Shown: one piece after another, positions 7,600-16,415 of the stretch
Layout of the letters: every line of letters starts with the position of its first letter
Numbering within the stretch: position 1 is the first letter of the stretch
NCBI GenBank assembly: GCA_024231975.1
Contig: JAAEQB010000091.1
Location: 35,026-99,025 of the forward strand
Direction: 5' to 3'
DNA: 64,000 nucleotides
Source of the DNA: Allobosea sp.
Lineage (GTDB): Bacteria > Pseudomonadota > Alphaproteobacteria > Rhizobiales > Beijerinckiaceae
Translations under genes and position numbers: made by a program
The notes under the pieces: model-generated
The model's input: only the letters and a program-made list of their open reading frames with translations
The model's database searches: none
What the model was told of the DNA's origin: nothing

Positions 7600-8474
7600 G
7601 CATGCGGCCGGCTCGCGACCCCAGCATAGATGGCCAGCAGGTCATGCAGGTTGGCTCGCGACGAACCGCCAGGTGTTGGCGACTGCGTGCTGGCGAGGGC
7701 CAGGATGCGTTGCCTGGCAAAGGTCAGGCAGCGGATCCGCATCATCACCGAGAGCTGCGTCAACGGCCGCGAGATCGGCGGATCGAGCTCCTGCGGCAGC
7801 GCCAGGATTTTGGCCCGATGGTCGGGGTCCGCTAGCCGGCCGGCGTGCTCGAGCGTCAGCGCGATGCGCAAGCTCGACGCGCCCAACCGCTGGCCAGCCG
7901 CCGGTCGCAAATCTACGCCGCAGGTCGTGCAAGTGATGAATGGGCTCAGCGATGCTGCGTCGCAAACGGCGAAACCCTGGCGGCAGACCGGGCAGCGATC
8001 GATCAGTTGTCGGCCGTGCCGTTCGCAGATCAGGGTGGTCGCAAGCCGCCAGTCGCGGCGCAGAAAGGGTGACTCATCCTCATCGAGGCATTGCGGGCAA
8101 AGCTGCAGCCAGGTCGCCTGGCGCCGGCCCGCAACTGACGCCGCGACGTTCACCCGCGGCGCGAGCATCAGGATTCGGTCTGTCTTCGGCCGACCAAGCG
8201 TCGGCAAGAGAGCGGCCGACAGCCCGCTTGCCGTCTCGACGTCGCGAGCGATCGCCTGCGGCAGGCCGAACTCATTGTTCAGTGCCCAGTTGCCGGCGCC
8301 CAGGTTCAAGAGCGTTCCGAGTGCGCGCGCCGGGAGGCCGTTGGCCGCGCCAAACCGGATCAGCCAGCCCGGCAGCCACTCGTCGGGACGGGGGGCGACC
8401 ATGATGGGCCAGCGTCCCGATGGCGCTGACCGATAGCGCGGCTGCAGGGTGATCTCGCAGGGCGCCGGTTTCAT
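7560..8474 (-). CDS. tniQ: TniQ-family transposition protein, probably C-terminally truncated
   Basis: Target-selection partner in Tn5053/Tn402/Tn7-like transposition, 304 residues. The N-terminal segment (DEWLPGWLIRFGAANGL) and two zinc-binding clusters (LCPQC...ICERH, RCPVC; then CTTCG) are clear. TniQ of Tn5053 is about 400 residues, so this copy looks shortened. Its last ~13 codons are the antisense of the scpB 3' end, suggesting that a deletion removed the natural C-terminus and the left transposon end. The start overlaps the tniB stop (ATGA). Confidence 0.8.
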   Translation of the reverse strand: MKPAPCEITLQPRYRSAPSGRWPIMVAPRPDEWLPGWLIRFGAANGLPARALGTLLNLGAGNWALNNEFGLPQAIARDVETASGLSAALLPTLGRPKTDRILMLAPRVNVAASVAGRRQATWLQLCPQCLDEDESPFLRRDWRLATTLICERHGRQLIDRCPVCRQGFAVCDAASLSPFITCTTCGVDLRPAAGQRLGASSLRIALTLEHAGRLADPDHRAKILALPQELDPPISRPLTQLSVMMRIRCLTFARQRILALASTQSPTPGGSSRANLHDLLAIYAGVASRPHAQSAARRSAASKA

Positions 8475-9367
8475 TCCAGCACCTCGCGCACCACGGACTG
8501 GCGTCGTCGCGACAGCGGGATGTAACCGAAATCAGCGAGGCGTCCGCGGCTGATACGTTCCTCCCCAGATCGCACCGCGTCGATCGCAGCGGTCGTGACG
8601 ATCGCCACGGTCTCGCCGATCAGCCCCTCCGAAAGCTCGAAGATCAGGCGCGCCATCGGCTCGTCGGAAAGGCCGGAAGCTTGCGCCAGCGGCAGCGCCG
8701 CCTCGAGACTGTCGAGCAGCGAGAGATACGCCTCGTCATAGCGCCAGCGCGGCACTGGCGCGAGCTGGAAGCGGCTCGCCATCTCGGCCGTCAGCATGAT
8801 GTGGTCGGCGATCGAGATCTCGCCGACCAGGACCGGCGAGAGATCATAGTCCCGCCCGAACCGCCGCAGCACCGCGAAAATTGCCTCGACGTCGCGGCCG
8901 CGACCGCGCAGGCAATTGTGGAACTCGTCAAAGATCATCACCCGCGGCTTCAACTGCCGCAGCAGATGGTCGAGCTGCTCGGCTTTTGCCGATGTGTCGC
9001 GCGCTCTGATCTGCGGCGCCTCCAGCGCGGCCAATATGCCGGCGTAGAAATTGACCAGGCCGGACCCCTCGCGCGTCTGCACCAGCACGACGCGTCGCGG
9101 GTTTCGCTCGGCCTCCGCGCGGCGACCATCCATGATCGCGAACCGTTCGGCGATCATGCTCTTGCCGTTGGCATAGGGCCCTATCAGCATCACTCCGCGC
9201 GTGCGCAGCGCTGGTGCGCGATCAAGGCACCCCTGCAGCAGGGCGATCGCGTCTCGTGCCGCCTGCGTGCCGATCCAGCGTGGCGCCTGCAGATGCGCGA
9301 TCCGCTCGGCGGCAGGTTTTTGAAGCCAGGGTCGCACGCTCTCGGTCAGATGCTCGCTCATGCTCAC
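8471..9367 (-). CDS. tniB: TniB, AAA+ transposition ATPase
   Basis: 298 residues of the TniB/TnsC AAA+ group, which recruits transposase to target DNA. Walker A is GPYANGKS (residues 63-70) and Walker B VMIFDEFHN (about 143-151), with LRTRGVMLIGP and APRWIGTQAA also typical. It is coupled on both sides by ATGA overlaps, in the order tniA-tniB-tniQ on the minus strand. Confidence 0.92.
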   Translation of the reverse strand: MSMSEHLTESVRPWLQKPAAERIAHLQAPRWIGTQAARDAIALLQGCLDRAPALRTRGVMLIGPYANGKSMIAERFAIMDGRRAEAERNPRRVVLVQTREGSGLVNFYAGILAALEAPQIRARDTSAKAEQLDHLLRQLKPRVMIFDEFHNCLRGRGRDVEAIFAVLRRFGRDYDLSPVLVGEISIADHIMLTAEMASRFQLAPVPRWRYDEAYLSLLDSLEAALPLAQASGLSDEPMARLIFELSEGLIGETVAIVTTAAIDAVRSGEERISRGRLADFGYIPLSRRRQSVVREVLE

Positions 9368-11046
9368 CAGTCCTCGACGGGCAGGGGCGTTCGCGGACGG
9401 AAAGGATGATCGGGCCGCCCCGAGGGTTGCGCGGCCGGCGTCTGATGCGGTTTTGGAACCGTTTGCGCCAACACCGTCCGCGCTGTCTGTCGCTTTTCGT
9501 GCTTGCTCACCTTTGTCGGATTGGCCCTAACGACCGGGCGTGTCGCGCTGTCGGCGATCGCCCGTATCGCGCGCCGCAGCGCGATCCTCGATTCAGGCCC
9601 ACCGGCGAGCGCTCGTCTCATGGCGCGGGCCTGCTCATGCTCCCACAGCGTGACGGCATCTGTGCGGCCATCGCGCCGCCCAACGGCCAAAAAGACTCCC
9701 GTATCGGGATGGCGCAGATAAATGTGGCTCAGGTCGCGCGGATCGGTGCGCATCGCGAGTTTGCCGATCCGGTCGCGCCGCGGCACGAGTTCGCCCAGCC
9801 ATGGTGCAAAATAGTCGATCGCATGCACGCTGACGCCCTGGGGCGTGAGCCGCCGGTCTCCGCCGGGCAAGAACGCGATCAGCACCTGATCGGAATCGTC
9901 TTGATGCGGCGGCAAGCCGGAAGCGTGGGCGCGCCAGACCTGATCGGGAATGTCCAGGGTCTTATCGTTCGGTTTGGCGTTGTGCTCGAGCACGGCGAGC
10001 GCGACGCAAGCTTCGAGATCGGCGAAGCTGAGCCGGGCGCGGGCCTCGGAAGGGTAGTGGTCGCGCTCGGTGACGGAGCGGCCGGTCTGACCCGGTAGCG
10101 TCCGCAACACCGTGTTGAGCGCGCCGAGCAGCCGCTCGATCACGCCGCCTTGATGGACATTTCCCTTGTGCCGCGGACGGATCGTGATCCCGAAATCATC
10201 GCAGCCTCGGGCGAAAGCGTTGCCCTTGAACTCCTTGGCGCGGTCGACCACCAGAACGCGCGGCCGGCCGAACATCGGCCAGTCATGCCCGCCGAGATCG
10301 CGGGTCGCGAGCCATGGCGCCTTGGGTGTCAGCGCCTGCCGCAGGCAAAGCGCCACCGAGAGTGAGCTTGGTTTCTCCAGGGTCAGGCAGAACCCGAGAA
10401 TGGCGCGCGAGAAGACATCGACCACGACCGTGAGATAGGGCCGCCCGACTACGACGCCGACACCGTCGATCACCTCGACGAACTGGATGTCGGCCGGCGT
10501 GTGATCGATCTGGCCGACATCGAGTAGGCCCTTCGCCAAAATATAGCCCGGCCGCGCCCTCAATCGTCGCGCATGTGCGGGGTTGGTGGACCGGCCTCTG
10601 GCGATCGCGAGATCGTCGAACAGCTTGGGGATCCGTCGCTGCACCGCGCGATAGGACGGCGGGCGCTCGCCGGCCTCAGAACATCGCGCTCGGATTTCGG
10701 TGACAACGGGACGAAGCTCCGGCGCTTCCTTGACCAGCCACTGCTCGCCCAGAACTTCTGCGATGATGGCCTCGACGCCAGCCGTCAGCCGCGTGGCGCG
10801 CGGTCTGTCCCGCCGCGGTAGCAGCACCGTGATCCGGCGCTCGGGTGCATAGCGCTTGAGCAGGTTGTAGACGTGCCGGGTCGTGAGCCCGAGTTCCGCC
10901 GCTGCACGCGCAATCGACGCCTTCCGCGGACCAGGCCCGTCGAGAATCCGATCCAGTTCGCGAGCCTGACGCTTAGCCTGCGCCCAAGCATCATCTCGCG
11001 CGATTGCCACGCGGCCCGAGCCGCGACCAGAACCCGATGCCGCCAT
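9364..11046 (-). CDS. tniA: TniA, DDE transposase (Mu/TnsB-like)
   Basis: 560-residue retroviral-integrase-fold transposase. Helix-turn-helix segments occupy the first ~170 residues (SIARAAAELGLTTRHVYNLLKR). The catalytic core has VGQIDHTPAD (first Asp), VLVVDRAKEFKG (second Asp) and GVIERLLGALN (Glu). It is a typical TniA size. The start codon lies 91 bases inside the transposon end at 11137. The gene looks intact, but transposition may be impaired because tniQ and the far end appear damaged. Confidence 0.92.
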   Translation of the reverse strand: MAASGSGRGSGRVAIARDDAWAQAKRQARELDRILDGPGPRKASIARAAAELGLTTRHVYNLLKRYAPERRITVLLPRRDRPRATRLTAGVEAIIAEVLGEQWLVKEAPELRPVVTEIRARCSEAGERPPSYRAVQRRIPKLFDDLAIARGRSTNPAHARRLRARPGYILAKGLLDVGQIDHTPADIQFVEVIDGVGVVVGRPYLTVVVDVFSRAILGFCLTLEKPSSLSVALCLRQALTPKAPWLATRDLGGHDWPMFGRPRVLVVDRAKEFKGNAFARGCDDFGITIRPRHKGNVHQGGVIERLLGALNTVLRTLPGQTGRSVTERDHYPSEARARLSFADLEACVALAVLEHNAKPNDKTLDIPDQVWRAHASGLPPHQDDSDQVLIAFLPGGDRRLTPQGVSVHAIDYFAPWLGELVPRRDRIGKLAMRTDPRDLSHIYLRHPDTGVFLAVGRRDGRTDAVTLWEHEQARAMRRALAGGPESRIALRRAIRAIADSATRPVVRANPTKVSKHEKRQTARTVLAQTVPKPHQTPAAQPSGRPDHPFRPRTPLPVEDW

Positions 11047-11137
11047 GTGAAGTTCCTCACGCGACAGGTCGAAATCGTAAGCGCAAATCCGAGCCCCAAA
11101 ATCAGGCTAAACCTCGGCGAGGACGTGACGATCCACA
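10981..11137. repeat. tniA-side transposon end, copy 1
   Basis: Read from outside on the minus strand, it starts TGTGGATCGTCACG, the TGT...ACA terminus of Mu/Tn5053-type elements. Inside are degenerate motifs (GGTTTAGCCT, GGATTTGCGCT, CGATTTCGACCT) that may be transposase-binding repeats. It includes the first ~22 codons of tniA. A second copy at 18080-18229 has the same orientation, about 80% identity by eye and a 7-base deletion. Confidence 0.7.
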
Positions 11138-11310
11138 GGGGAAAGGGACAGCTGGTAATCCCGGCGATCGGCGGCCTGGTCAAGGGCTGGAGGCTGCTGA
11201 AGGTAGCGGCCACAAGTGTCAACGACCCCTCGCGGGTCGCGGCGCATCCCAGCGGGAGATCGCGCGCCCGGCGTGTGAAGACGCTGCTTCGAGCCACCTC
11301 TCATGCGACG

Positions 11311-12105
11311 TCAGCTCAGCCGCCGCGCCGCCGCAACGATCACGGCCAGCGCGTCGATCGTGCCGTCGGCCTCGCCTTTCTCGAAATCGCCTTCCAGGCC
11401 CATTTGGTTCGTGACATGGGCGAAGCAGATGACGCGGTGGCCGCAGGTCTGAGCAAAAGCATAGAGCGCGGCGGCTTCCATCTCGACGGCGAGCAGGCCG
11501 CGCTCGGTCATCGCCGCGATGGCGCGCTCCGTCTCGCGGAAGGGCGCATCGGTCGTCCAGGTCGCGCCGCGCAGCACCGGCTCGCGCAGCCCGTCGAAGG
11601 CGCCGTCCAGCGCGGCGATGACGGCGGCGTCGGCGTGGGCGAACTGCGCCGGAGGCAGGTAGTGGTAGCTGGTGCCCTCGTCGCGCAGGGCCTGGTCGAT
11701 CAGAATAAAGTAGGGCGGCGGGCGGACCGGCTGCAATCGTCCAGATGACGTTATGCTGATCAGCAGCCTGCAGCCGGAGGCGAAGAGCTGTTCGGCCACC
11801 AGCACGGCATAGGACGCGCCCACGGCGCAGCCGACGATGCCGAATTCGACGCCGTCCTCCTCAAAACGATACAGCTCGCTATGATAGCAGGCCCAGTCCG
11901 GCTCGGGCGTTGCGCGCCCGTCCCGGCGCAGCCGCCGGACCAGATCGCCGTCGGGGTCGAGCACGCAGATCGCCGGCACGTCGCGCACGGCCAGACCTTT
12001 CTGGCGGCGCGCTTCGCGCAGCAGGTTCGCGGGCTGGAAGGCGGATGCTTCGGCGTGATGCTTGTTGGCCAGAATGGGCGCAGACCCGTCGCGGTGTTCG
12101 GTCAT
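11311..12105 (-). CDS. Nucleoside phosphorylase-family protein
   Basis: 264 residues from the ATG at 12105, which overlaps the stop of the upstream methyltransferase gene (ATGA). It has the purine-nucleoside/uridine phosphorylase fold motifs GIVGCAVGASYAVLVAEQL and LAVEMEAAALYAFAQ, the latter holding the Glu-Met-Glu substrate segment. The enzyme class cleaves nucleosides with phosphate. Its presence as last gene of the HupE-type metal operon is unexpected; it may belong to the element's cargo rather than to resistance. The substrate cannot be told from sequence. Confidence 0.8.
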   Translation of the reverse strand: MTEHRDGSAPILANKHHAEASAFQPANLLREARRQKGLAVRDVPAICVLDPDGDLVRRLRRDGRATPEPDWACYHSELYRFEEDGVEFGIVGCAVGASYAVLVAEQLFASGCRLLISITSSGRLQPVRPPPYFILIDQALRDEGTSYHYLPPAQFAHADAAVIAALDGAFDGLREPVLRGATWTTDAPFRETERAIAAMTERGLLAVEMEAAALYAFAQTCGHRVICFAHVTNQMGLEGDFEKGEADGTIDALAVIVAAARRLS

Positions 12106-12746
12106 GGTTGCGCGGCCGCCGACATGTGGGTCTTTTTGAACAGACACCAGATGAAGTCCTGACGGTTCCCGGCTGGCGTCACATGCGTCTGCGGCTGCTG
12201 GCCGATCAGGTTATAGCCCGGTCCAAGCTCCGCCTGCAGCATGTCCGCTGAATAGCGCCTGACGGGAAGTCCGCTGCACCGTTCGGGGCCGCTGAGTGCG
12301 AAGGGCGCGAGGATGACGAATCCGCCAGCCCTGACGCCTCGGTCGAGCGCGCGCATATAGGCTGTGCGGTCGGGCTCCTCGACGAGAAAGTGGAACACGG
12401 CGCGGTCGTGCCAGATCGAGAAGGCATCCCGCGGGGGCTGCCAGGTGGTGACGTCCTGCGCGATCCATGACACGCGCCCGGCGCGCTCGCCGAGGCGCTG
12501 CTGCGCGACGGCGAGGCCGGCCTGGGCGATGTCGAGCACGGTCACGGCCGAATGGCCGGTATCCAGCAACCGGTCAATCAGCACCGAGGCGCCGCCGCCG
12601 ATATCGACGATGGCTTCCCCAACCTCGAGACCGGTGCGCGCGATCATGTCGAGCGACGGCGTCGGGTCGTCCTGGAACCAACTCACCGTGTCGGCCGGTT
12701 TGGTCGTATAGACATCGTCCCAATGGCTGCGTCGTAGGCTGGTCAT
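12102..12746 (-). CDS. Class I SAM-dependent methyltransferase
   Basis: 214 residues. Motif I is VDIGGGASVLIDRLL, followed by VTVLDIAQAGLAVAQQRL and the metal- or thiol-methyltransferase-like start SHWDDVYTTKPADTVSWFQ. This 'HWdxvY...vSWfQ' type is common in small methyltransferases that travel with metal- or metalloid-resistance genes. It sits between the membrane-anchor gene and the phosphorylase gene on the minus strand. The substrate is unknown. Confidence 0.85.
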   Translation of the reverse strand: MTSLRRSHWDDVYTTKPADTVSWFQDDPTPSLDMIARTGLEVGEAIVDIGGGASVLIDRLLDTGHSAVTVLDIAQAGLAVAQQRLGERAGRVSWIAQDVTTWQPPRDAFSIWHDRAVFHFLVEEPDRTAYMRALDRGVRAGGFVILAPFALSGPERCSGLPVRRYSADMLQAELGPGYNLIGQQPQTHVTPAGNRQDFIWCLFKKTHMSAAAQP

Positions 12747-12824
12747 CGCGGGCTCCTTGTCTTGCGGAGACTATATGGCGGCCAGCCGGACAAACGATCC
12801 GACTGGCCGTTTCGTGAGCGGCCG

Positions 12825-13505
12825 TCAGCTCATGCGCTTGATCTCGGCATAGGCGCCTTTGGTGCGCAGGGTGATGGTGACCGGCTTCGTCCCGCGGTTG
12901 CGCCAGAACCAGCCATGGCCGCCGTCGAACTCGGCGGTCAGCACGCCGGTGTCGCCCGCGACCGCGCGGCCGGTCTTGTAGCTTTTCTCCTTGGCGCCGG
13001 GGCCGGGCGTGCCGTGCATGTCGTAGTTGACGACGCCGTCCTTGACGCTCCAGTCGAAGGTGACCTGTGCGCCCTTGGCCATGGTGAGCTTGTACTCGAC
13101 GCCCTTGGTCGGCTCGAGCGTGATGACGGTCTCGTCGGTCTTATCTGCCTGGGCGACATCGATGCGATCACCGGCCCGAGCGGAGGTGACGAACACGCCT
13201 GCCAGGGTGATCCAAAGACTGGAGCGCCGATCGGGGGTCGTCGACGTCAAAGGCGTCTGGACAGGCGCGGTCTGGCCATCCTTCAGCCGGTCGGCCTCTG
13301 CCTCAGTGGCAAGCTGGGTCTTGATCTCGCCCATCTCGGTCAGCTTGAGCATGCGTCCGATGCCGGTCGGGTCGATGGCGTACTCGGCCGGCAGCACGAT
13401 GGTGACGAGGATGCCGGCGGCCGTGACGATGGCGATGGCGGTCGAGCGCAGGAGCTGGGCCGAGGAGGGCAGTTCGGCGCGGGTCGGGATGTCGGTGTTG
13501 TACAT
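12825..13505 (-). CDS. Single-pass membrane-anchored protein beside HupE
   Basis: 226 residues starting MYNTDIPTRAELP at 13505, 15 bases after the HupE stop. One N-terminal membrane helix (about residues 20-40, STAIAIVTAAGILVTIVL) leads to a soluble, beta-rich C-terminal domain (VTFDWSVKDGVVNYDMHG, FDGGHGWFWRNRG), presumably periplasmic. I recall similar 'transmembrane anchor proteins' next to HupE/UreJ genes. The frame is open far upstream, but that part is antisense to hupE. Probable accessory of the metal permease; exact role unknown. Confidence 0.7.
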   Translation of the reverse strand: MYNTDIPTRAELPSSAQLLRSTAIAIVTAAGILVTIVLPAEYAIDPTGIGRMLKLTEMGEIKTQLATEAEADRLKDGQTAPVQTPLTSTTPDRRSSLWITLAGVFVTSARAGDRIDVAQADKTDETVITLEPTKGVEYKLTMAKGAQVTFDWSVKDGVVNYDMHGTPGPGAKEKSYKTGRAVAGDTGVLTAEFDGGHGWFWRNRGTKPVTITLRTKGAYAEIKRMS

Positions 13506-13519
13506 GATGTCGGTGTCCT

Positions 13520-14314
13520 TCAGGTCGAGGAGACGAAATAGCCGGTCAGCTGGTAGCCGACGAGCACGAAGCCGGCGGTCATCATGACCGTGTTGGCGGT
13601 GTAGGCGTGGCGCAGGAAGCTCGATGTCCGCCGCCAGAAGCCCATGGCGATCAGGATGATCGAGAGCGCGACGAGCTGGCCGATCTCGACGCCGACGTTG
13701 AAGGCCAGCAGGTTGGGCACGAGGCCGTCGGGCGAGATGTTGTATTCGATGATCTTGGTCGAGAGGCCGAAGCCGTGGAACAGGCCGAAGATCAGCGTCG
13801 CCAGCCTGGTGTCGGGCTGGACGCCGAGCCAGCGCTGGAAGGCGCCCATGTTGTCGAGCGCCTTGTAGACGACCGACAGGCCGATGATGGCGTCGATGAT
13901 GTAGCTGTTGATCCCGACGTTGAAATAGACGCCGAGCAGCATGGTCGTGGAATGGCCGATCGCGAACAGGCTGACATAAAGCCCGATGTGCCTGGCTCGA
14001 TAGAGGAAGAAGATCACACCGAACAGAAACAGGATGTGATCGTAGCCGGTCACCATGTGCTTGGCGCCGAGATAGACGAACGGGAGCAGGTTCACCCCCG
14101 TGATCTCCTGGATGTAGCCCTTGTCGCCGGCGGCGACGGCGTGGGCGAGCGCGGTGTCGATGCCTGGAAAGGCCAAGACGAGCGCGAGCGCGAGGGGAAG
14201 GGGCAGGCGCGAGACTGCAGGACGCAGCAGGCGCCGCCCTCCGATGGAAGGTCGTTGCATGGAAGATCCGATGGTTCGTCGATAATGGACGGCCGCCGGG
14301 GCGGCCGGGCTCAT
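13520..14314 (-). CDS. HupE/UreJ family metal permease
   Basis: 264 residues with a signal-like N-terminus and about six or seven membrane helices. It shows the HupE/UreJ nickel-permease signatures HAVAAGDKGYIQE, GYDHILFLFGVIFFL, FAIGHSTTM and FGLFHGFGLSTKI, whose His/Asp residues bind Ni or Co. The start at 14314 overlaps the stop of the His-rich gene (ATGA); ATG 14260 would give a shorter, more standard signal peptide. It is cotranscribed with the His-rich and anchored proteins, divergently from the metal sensor at 14808. Confidence 0.85.
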   Translation of the reverse strand: MSPAAPAAVHYRRTIGSSMQRPSIGGRRLLRPAVSRLPLPLALALVLAFPGIDTALAHAVAAGDKGYIQEITGVNLLPFVYLGAKHMVTGYDHILFLFGVIFFLYRARHIGLYVSLFAIGHSTTMLLGVYFNVGINSYIIDAIIGLSVVYKALDNMGAFQRWLGVQPDTRLATLIFGLFHGFGLSTKIIEYNISPDGLVPNLLAFNVGVEIGQLVALSIILIAMGFWRRTSSFLRHAYTANTVMMTAGFVLVGYQLTGYFVSST

Positions 14315-14700
14315 GCTGCGACGACGGCTCGCGGTGGACGTTCCAGCCCGTTGGGATGGCCGGGATCGGCCATGACCGTGTCATGCGCCACGCTGGTGCG
14401 TGCGAAACCCGGCGTCACGAGCGCGACGACGCTGAGCGTGTCGGCGGTCTCATGCAGGTGATCGGCCGCGTTGTGGCCATGGACATGGCCCGGCAGCTTT
14501 TCGGACGGTTCGCCCTCGTCATGCGCGTGTCCGTGCTCGGCGATCGTCGCGGCAAGCTCGGCATGGCGGACGGCTTCGGCCTGCGCGGTCGCGTAGGCGT
14601 TGTGGCCTGCCGCCATATGAAACGCCGAGAGCAGCATGCCGAGCGCCATCGCGAAGGCGATGACGAGGCTGAACCCGGCTCTGAGGCTGCGGCGCGACAT
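14311..14700 (-). CDS. Histidine-rich membrane/periplasmic protein
   Basis: 129 residues. The N-terminal hydrophobic segment (FSLVIAFAMALGMLLSAFHMA) is followed by a His-rich stretch (EHGHAHDEG, GHVHGHNAADHLH), the pattern of a periplasmic Ni/Co/Zn-binding protein. It is first in the minus-strand metal operon, 107 bases from the divergent sensor gene and its operator. No named family is assigned. Confidence 0.65.
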   Translation of the reverse strand: MSRRSLRAGFSLVIAFAMALGMLLSAFHMAAGHNAYATAQAEAVRHAELAATIAEHGHAHDEGEPSEKLPGHVHGHNAADHLHETADTLSVVALVTPGFARTSVAHDTVMADPGHPNGLERPPRAVVAA

Positions 14701-14778
14701 GGGCGGAGGGTAGAGCCCTTATTCTTGACGACAGTTTGACCGAAACCGGTGAACGACGAATCACGTGACCTCGTTGAC

Positions 14779-14799
14779 GTATCCTACCCAGGGGGATAC
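14779..14799. promoter_or_regulatory. Candidate metal-sensor operator and promoter
   Basis: Inverted arms GTATCC and GGATAC flank TACCCAGGG, the GC-tract-in-palindrome layout bound by CsoR/RcnR/InrS sensors. A -35-like TTGACG (14774-14779) abuts it, so the operator would fill the spacer of the promoter for the sensor gene starting at 14808. It may also control the divergent minus-strand operon. Confidence 0.6.
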
Positions 14800-14807
14800 G
14801 GAAAGTC

Positions 14808-15086
14808 ATGTCCGAGACCCACCTCCACGAGACGCATCCCGCAATCATCAAGCGGCTGAAGCGGGCCGACGGCCATCTGCGCAAGGTCATCGAGATGATC
14901 GAAGCCGGGCGGCCCTGCCTCGACATCGCCCAGCAGTTGCAGGCGGTCGAGAGTGCGATCGGGCAGGCCAAGAAGACCCTGATTCAGGATCATCTCGACC
15001 ACTGCCTCGAGGAGGTCGCGGGCCCTTTGCCGAGCGAGCAGCGCGAGGTGATCGACGCCTTCAAGGCCATCGCGAAATACCTTTAG
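14808..15086 (+). CDS. CsoR/RcnR-family metal-sensing repressor
   Basis: 92-residue all-helical repressor that releases DNA when it binds metal. The family core RLKRADGHLRKVIEMIE, CLDIAQQLQAVESAI and DHLDHCLEE is complete. Candidate ligands are His5, Cys37, His62 and Cys66, i.e. an H-C-H-C pattern as in the nickel sensor InrS, rather than x-C-H-C (copper CsoR) or H-C-H-H (RcnR). This supports Ni/Co sensing, in line with the HupE and MFS neighbours. It is four bases from the MFS gene. Confidence 0.88.
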   Translation: MSETHLHETHPAIIKRLKRADGHLRKVIEMIEAGRPCLDIAQQLQAVESAIGQAKKTLIQDHLDHCLEEVAGPLPSEQREVIDAFKAIAKYL

Positions 15087-15090
15087 GACC

Positions 15091-16413
15091 ATGCCCATGC
15101 TGGCTATCCTCGCCAACCGGACCTACCGCCACCTCTTCCTCGCGCAGATCATCGCCCTGATCGGCACGGGCCTCGCGACGGTCGCGCTGGGTCTTCTTGC
15201 CTACGACCTCGCCGGGCCGGATGCCGGCATCGTTCTGGGCACCGCGCTGGCGATCAAGATGATCGCCTATGTCGGCGTCGCGCCGATCGCCTCGGCTTTC
15301 GCCGAGCGGCTCCCGCGCCGGACCATGCTGGTCGGGCTCGACCTGGTGCGCGCGGCCGTGGCGCTGCTACTGCCTTTCGTCACCGAGATCTGGCAGGTCT
15401 ATGTCCTGATCTTCGTGCTGCAATCGGCCTCGGCCGCCTTCACGCCGACCTTCCAGGCCACGATTCCCGATATCCTGACCGACGAGAAGGACTACACCCA
15501 AGCGCTGTCGCTCTCGCGTCTGGCCTACGATCTCGAGAGCCTGTTGAGCCCGGCGCTGGCGGCGCTGCTGCTGACCATGATCAGCTTCCATAACCTTTTC
15601 GCCGGCACGGTCCTCGGATTCCTTGCGTCGGCTGCGCTCGTAGTGTCGGTGACCCTGCCGAGCCCGAAGCCTGGAGAGCCGCGCGGCATCTACGACCGCA
15701 CGACGCGGGGCTTGCGGATCTATCTGGCGACGCCGCGCCTGCGCGGCCTGCTGGCACTCAGCCTCGCGGTTGCGGCGGCTGGGTCGATGGTCATCGTCAA
15801 CACGGTCGTGCTGGTCCAGGCTCGATATGGCATGACGCAGCAGGCGACGGCGCTCGCGCTGGCGCTGTTCGGCGCCGGTTCGATGACTGCCGCCTTCGCG
15901 CTGCCGCGCCTGCTCGACAGGCTCGACGACCGCAGGCTGATGCTGGGCGCGGCATCGCTCCTGCCGGCGCTTCTGCTGCTGGGCGTGCTCGTGCCGGGCT
16001 ACGCCGTCCTGCTGCCGCTCTGGTTTGCGCTCGGCTTCGCCTACAGCCTGACGCAGACGCCGTCCGGGCGTCTGCTGCGCCGTTCCGCCCATGCCGAAGA
16101 CCGACCGGCTCTCTTCGCGGCCCAGTTCGCGCTGTCGCATGCCTGTTGGCTGGTCACCTATCCGGCCGCCGGCTGGCTTGGCGCGACGCTCGGCCTGCCC
16201 GCGACCTTCGCGGTCATGGCTGTCATCGCCGCGCTGGCGCTGGCGGTCGCCCTGCGAGTCTGGCCGGCGGGCGATCCCGACGAGATCGAGCATGAGCACG
16301 CTTCGCTCGCGCCCGATCATCCGCATCTGGCGGGTGCGGGTCGACGGCACCGGCACGCCTTCGTGATCGACCGGGAGCACCCGGCCTGGCCGAACCCCGG
16401 GCGCGTGGCTTGA
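15091..16413 (+). CDS. MFS efflux transporter, NreB-like (nickel/cobalt)
   Basis: 440 residues with about 12 membrane helices and an MFS loop (ERLPRRTMLVGLDLVRA). The C-terminal tail is His-rich (HEHASLAPDHPHL, RRHRHAFVIDREHP), which is characteristic of NreB-type nickel-resistance exporters. It is the second gene after the metal sensor, so expression should be induced by the same metal. The next gene begins within a few bases of its stop. Confidence 0.85.
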   Translation: MPMLAILANRTYRHLFLAQIIALIGTGLATVALGLLAYDLAGPDAGIVLGTALAIKMIAYVGVAPIASAFAERLPRRTMLVGLDLVRAAVALLLPFVTEIWQVYVLIFVLQSASAAFTPTFQATIPDILTDEKDYTQALSLSRLAYDLESLLSPALAALLLTMISFHNLFAGTVLGFLASAALVVSVTLPSPKPGEPRGIYDRTTRGLRIYLATPRLRGLLALSLAVAAAGSMVIVNTVVLVQARYGMTQQATALALALFGAGSMTAAFALPRLLDRLDDRRLMLGAASLLPALLLLGVLVPGYAVLLPLWFALGFAYSLTQTPSGRLLRRSAHAEDRPALFAAQFALSHACWLVTYPAAGWLGATLGLPATFAVMAVIAALALAVALRVWPAGDPDEIEHEHASLAPDHPHLAGAGRRHRHAFVIDREHPAWPNPGRVA

Positions 16414-16415
16414 GC

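Noticed and set aside
11138..11310. Possible continuation of homology beyond the two transposon ends (gggaaag-gacag in both flanks)
   Set aside because: The match is short, gapped by about 13 bases and within GC-rich DNA, so it is probably chance; the shared TGTGGAT terminus is the better boundary.
13506..14384. Long minus-strand open frame continuous with the membrane-anchor gene (would make a 519-residue protein)
   Set aside because: This part is antisense/out-of-frame to the well-supported hupE and His-rich genes and is an Arg/Pro/His-rich shadow; the real gene starts at 13505.
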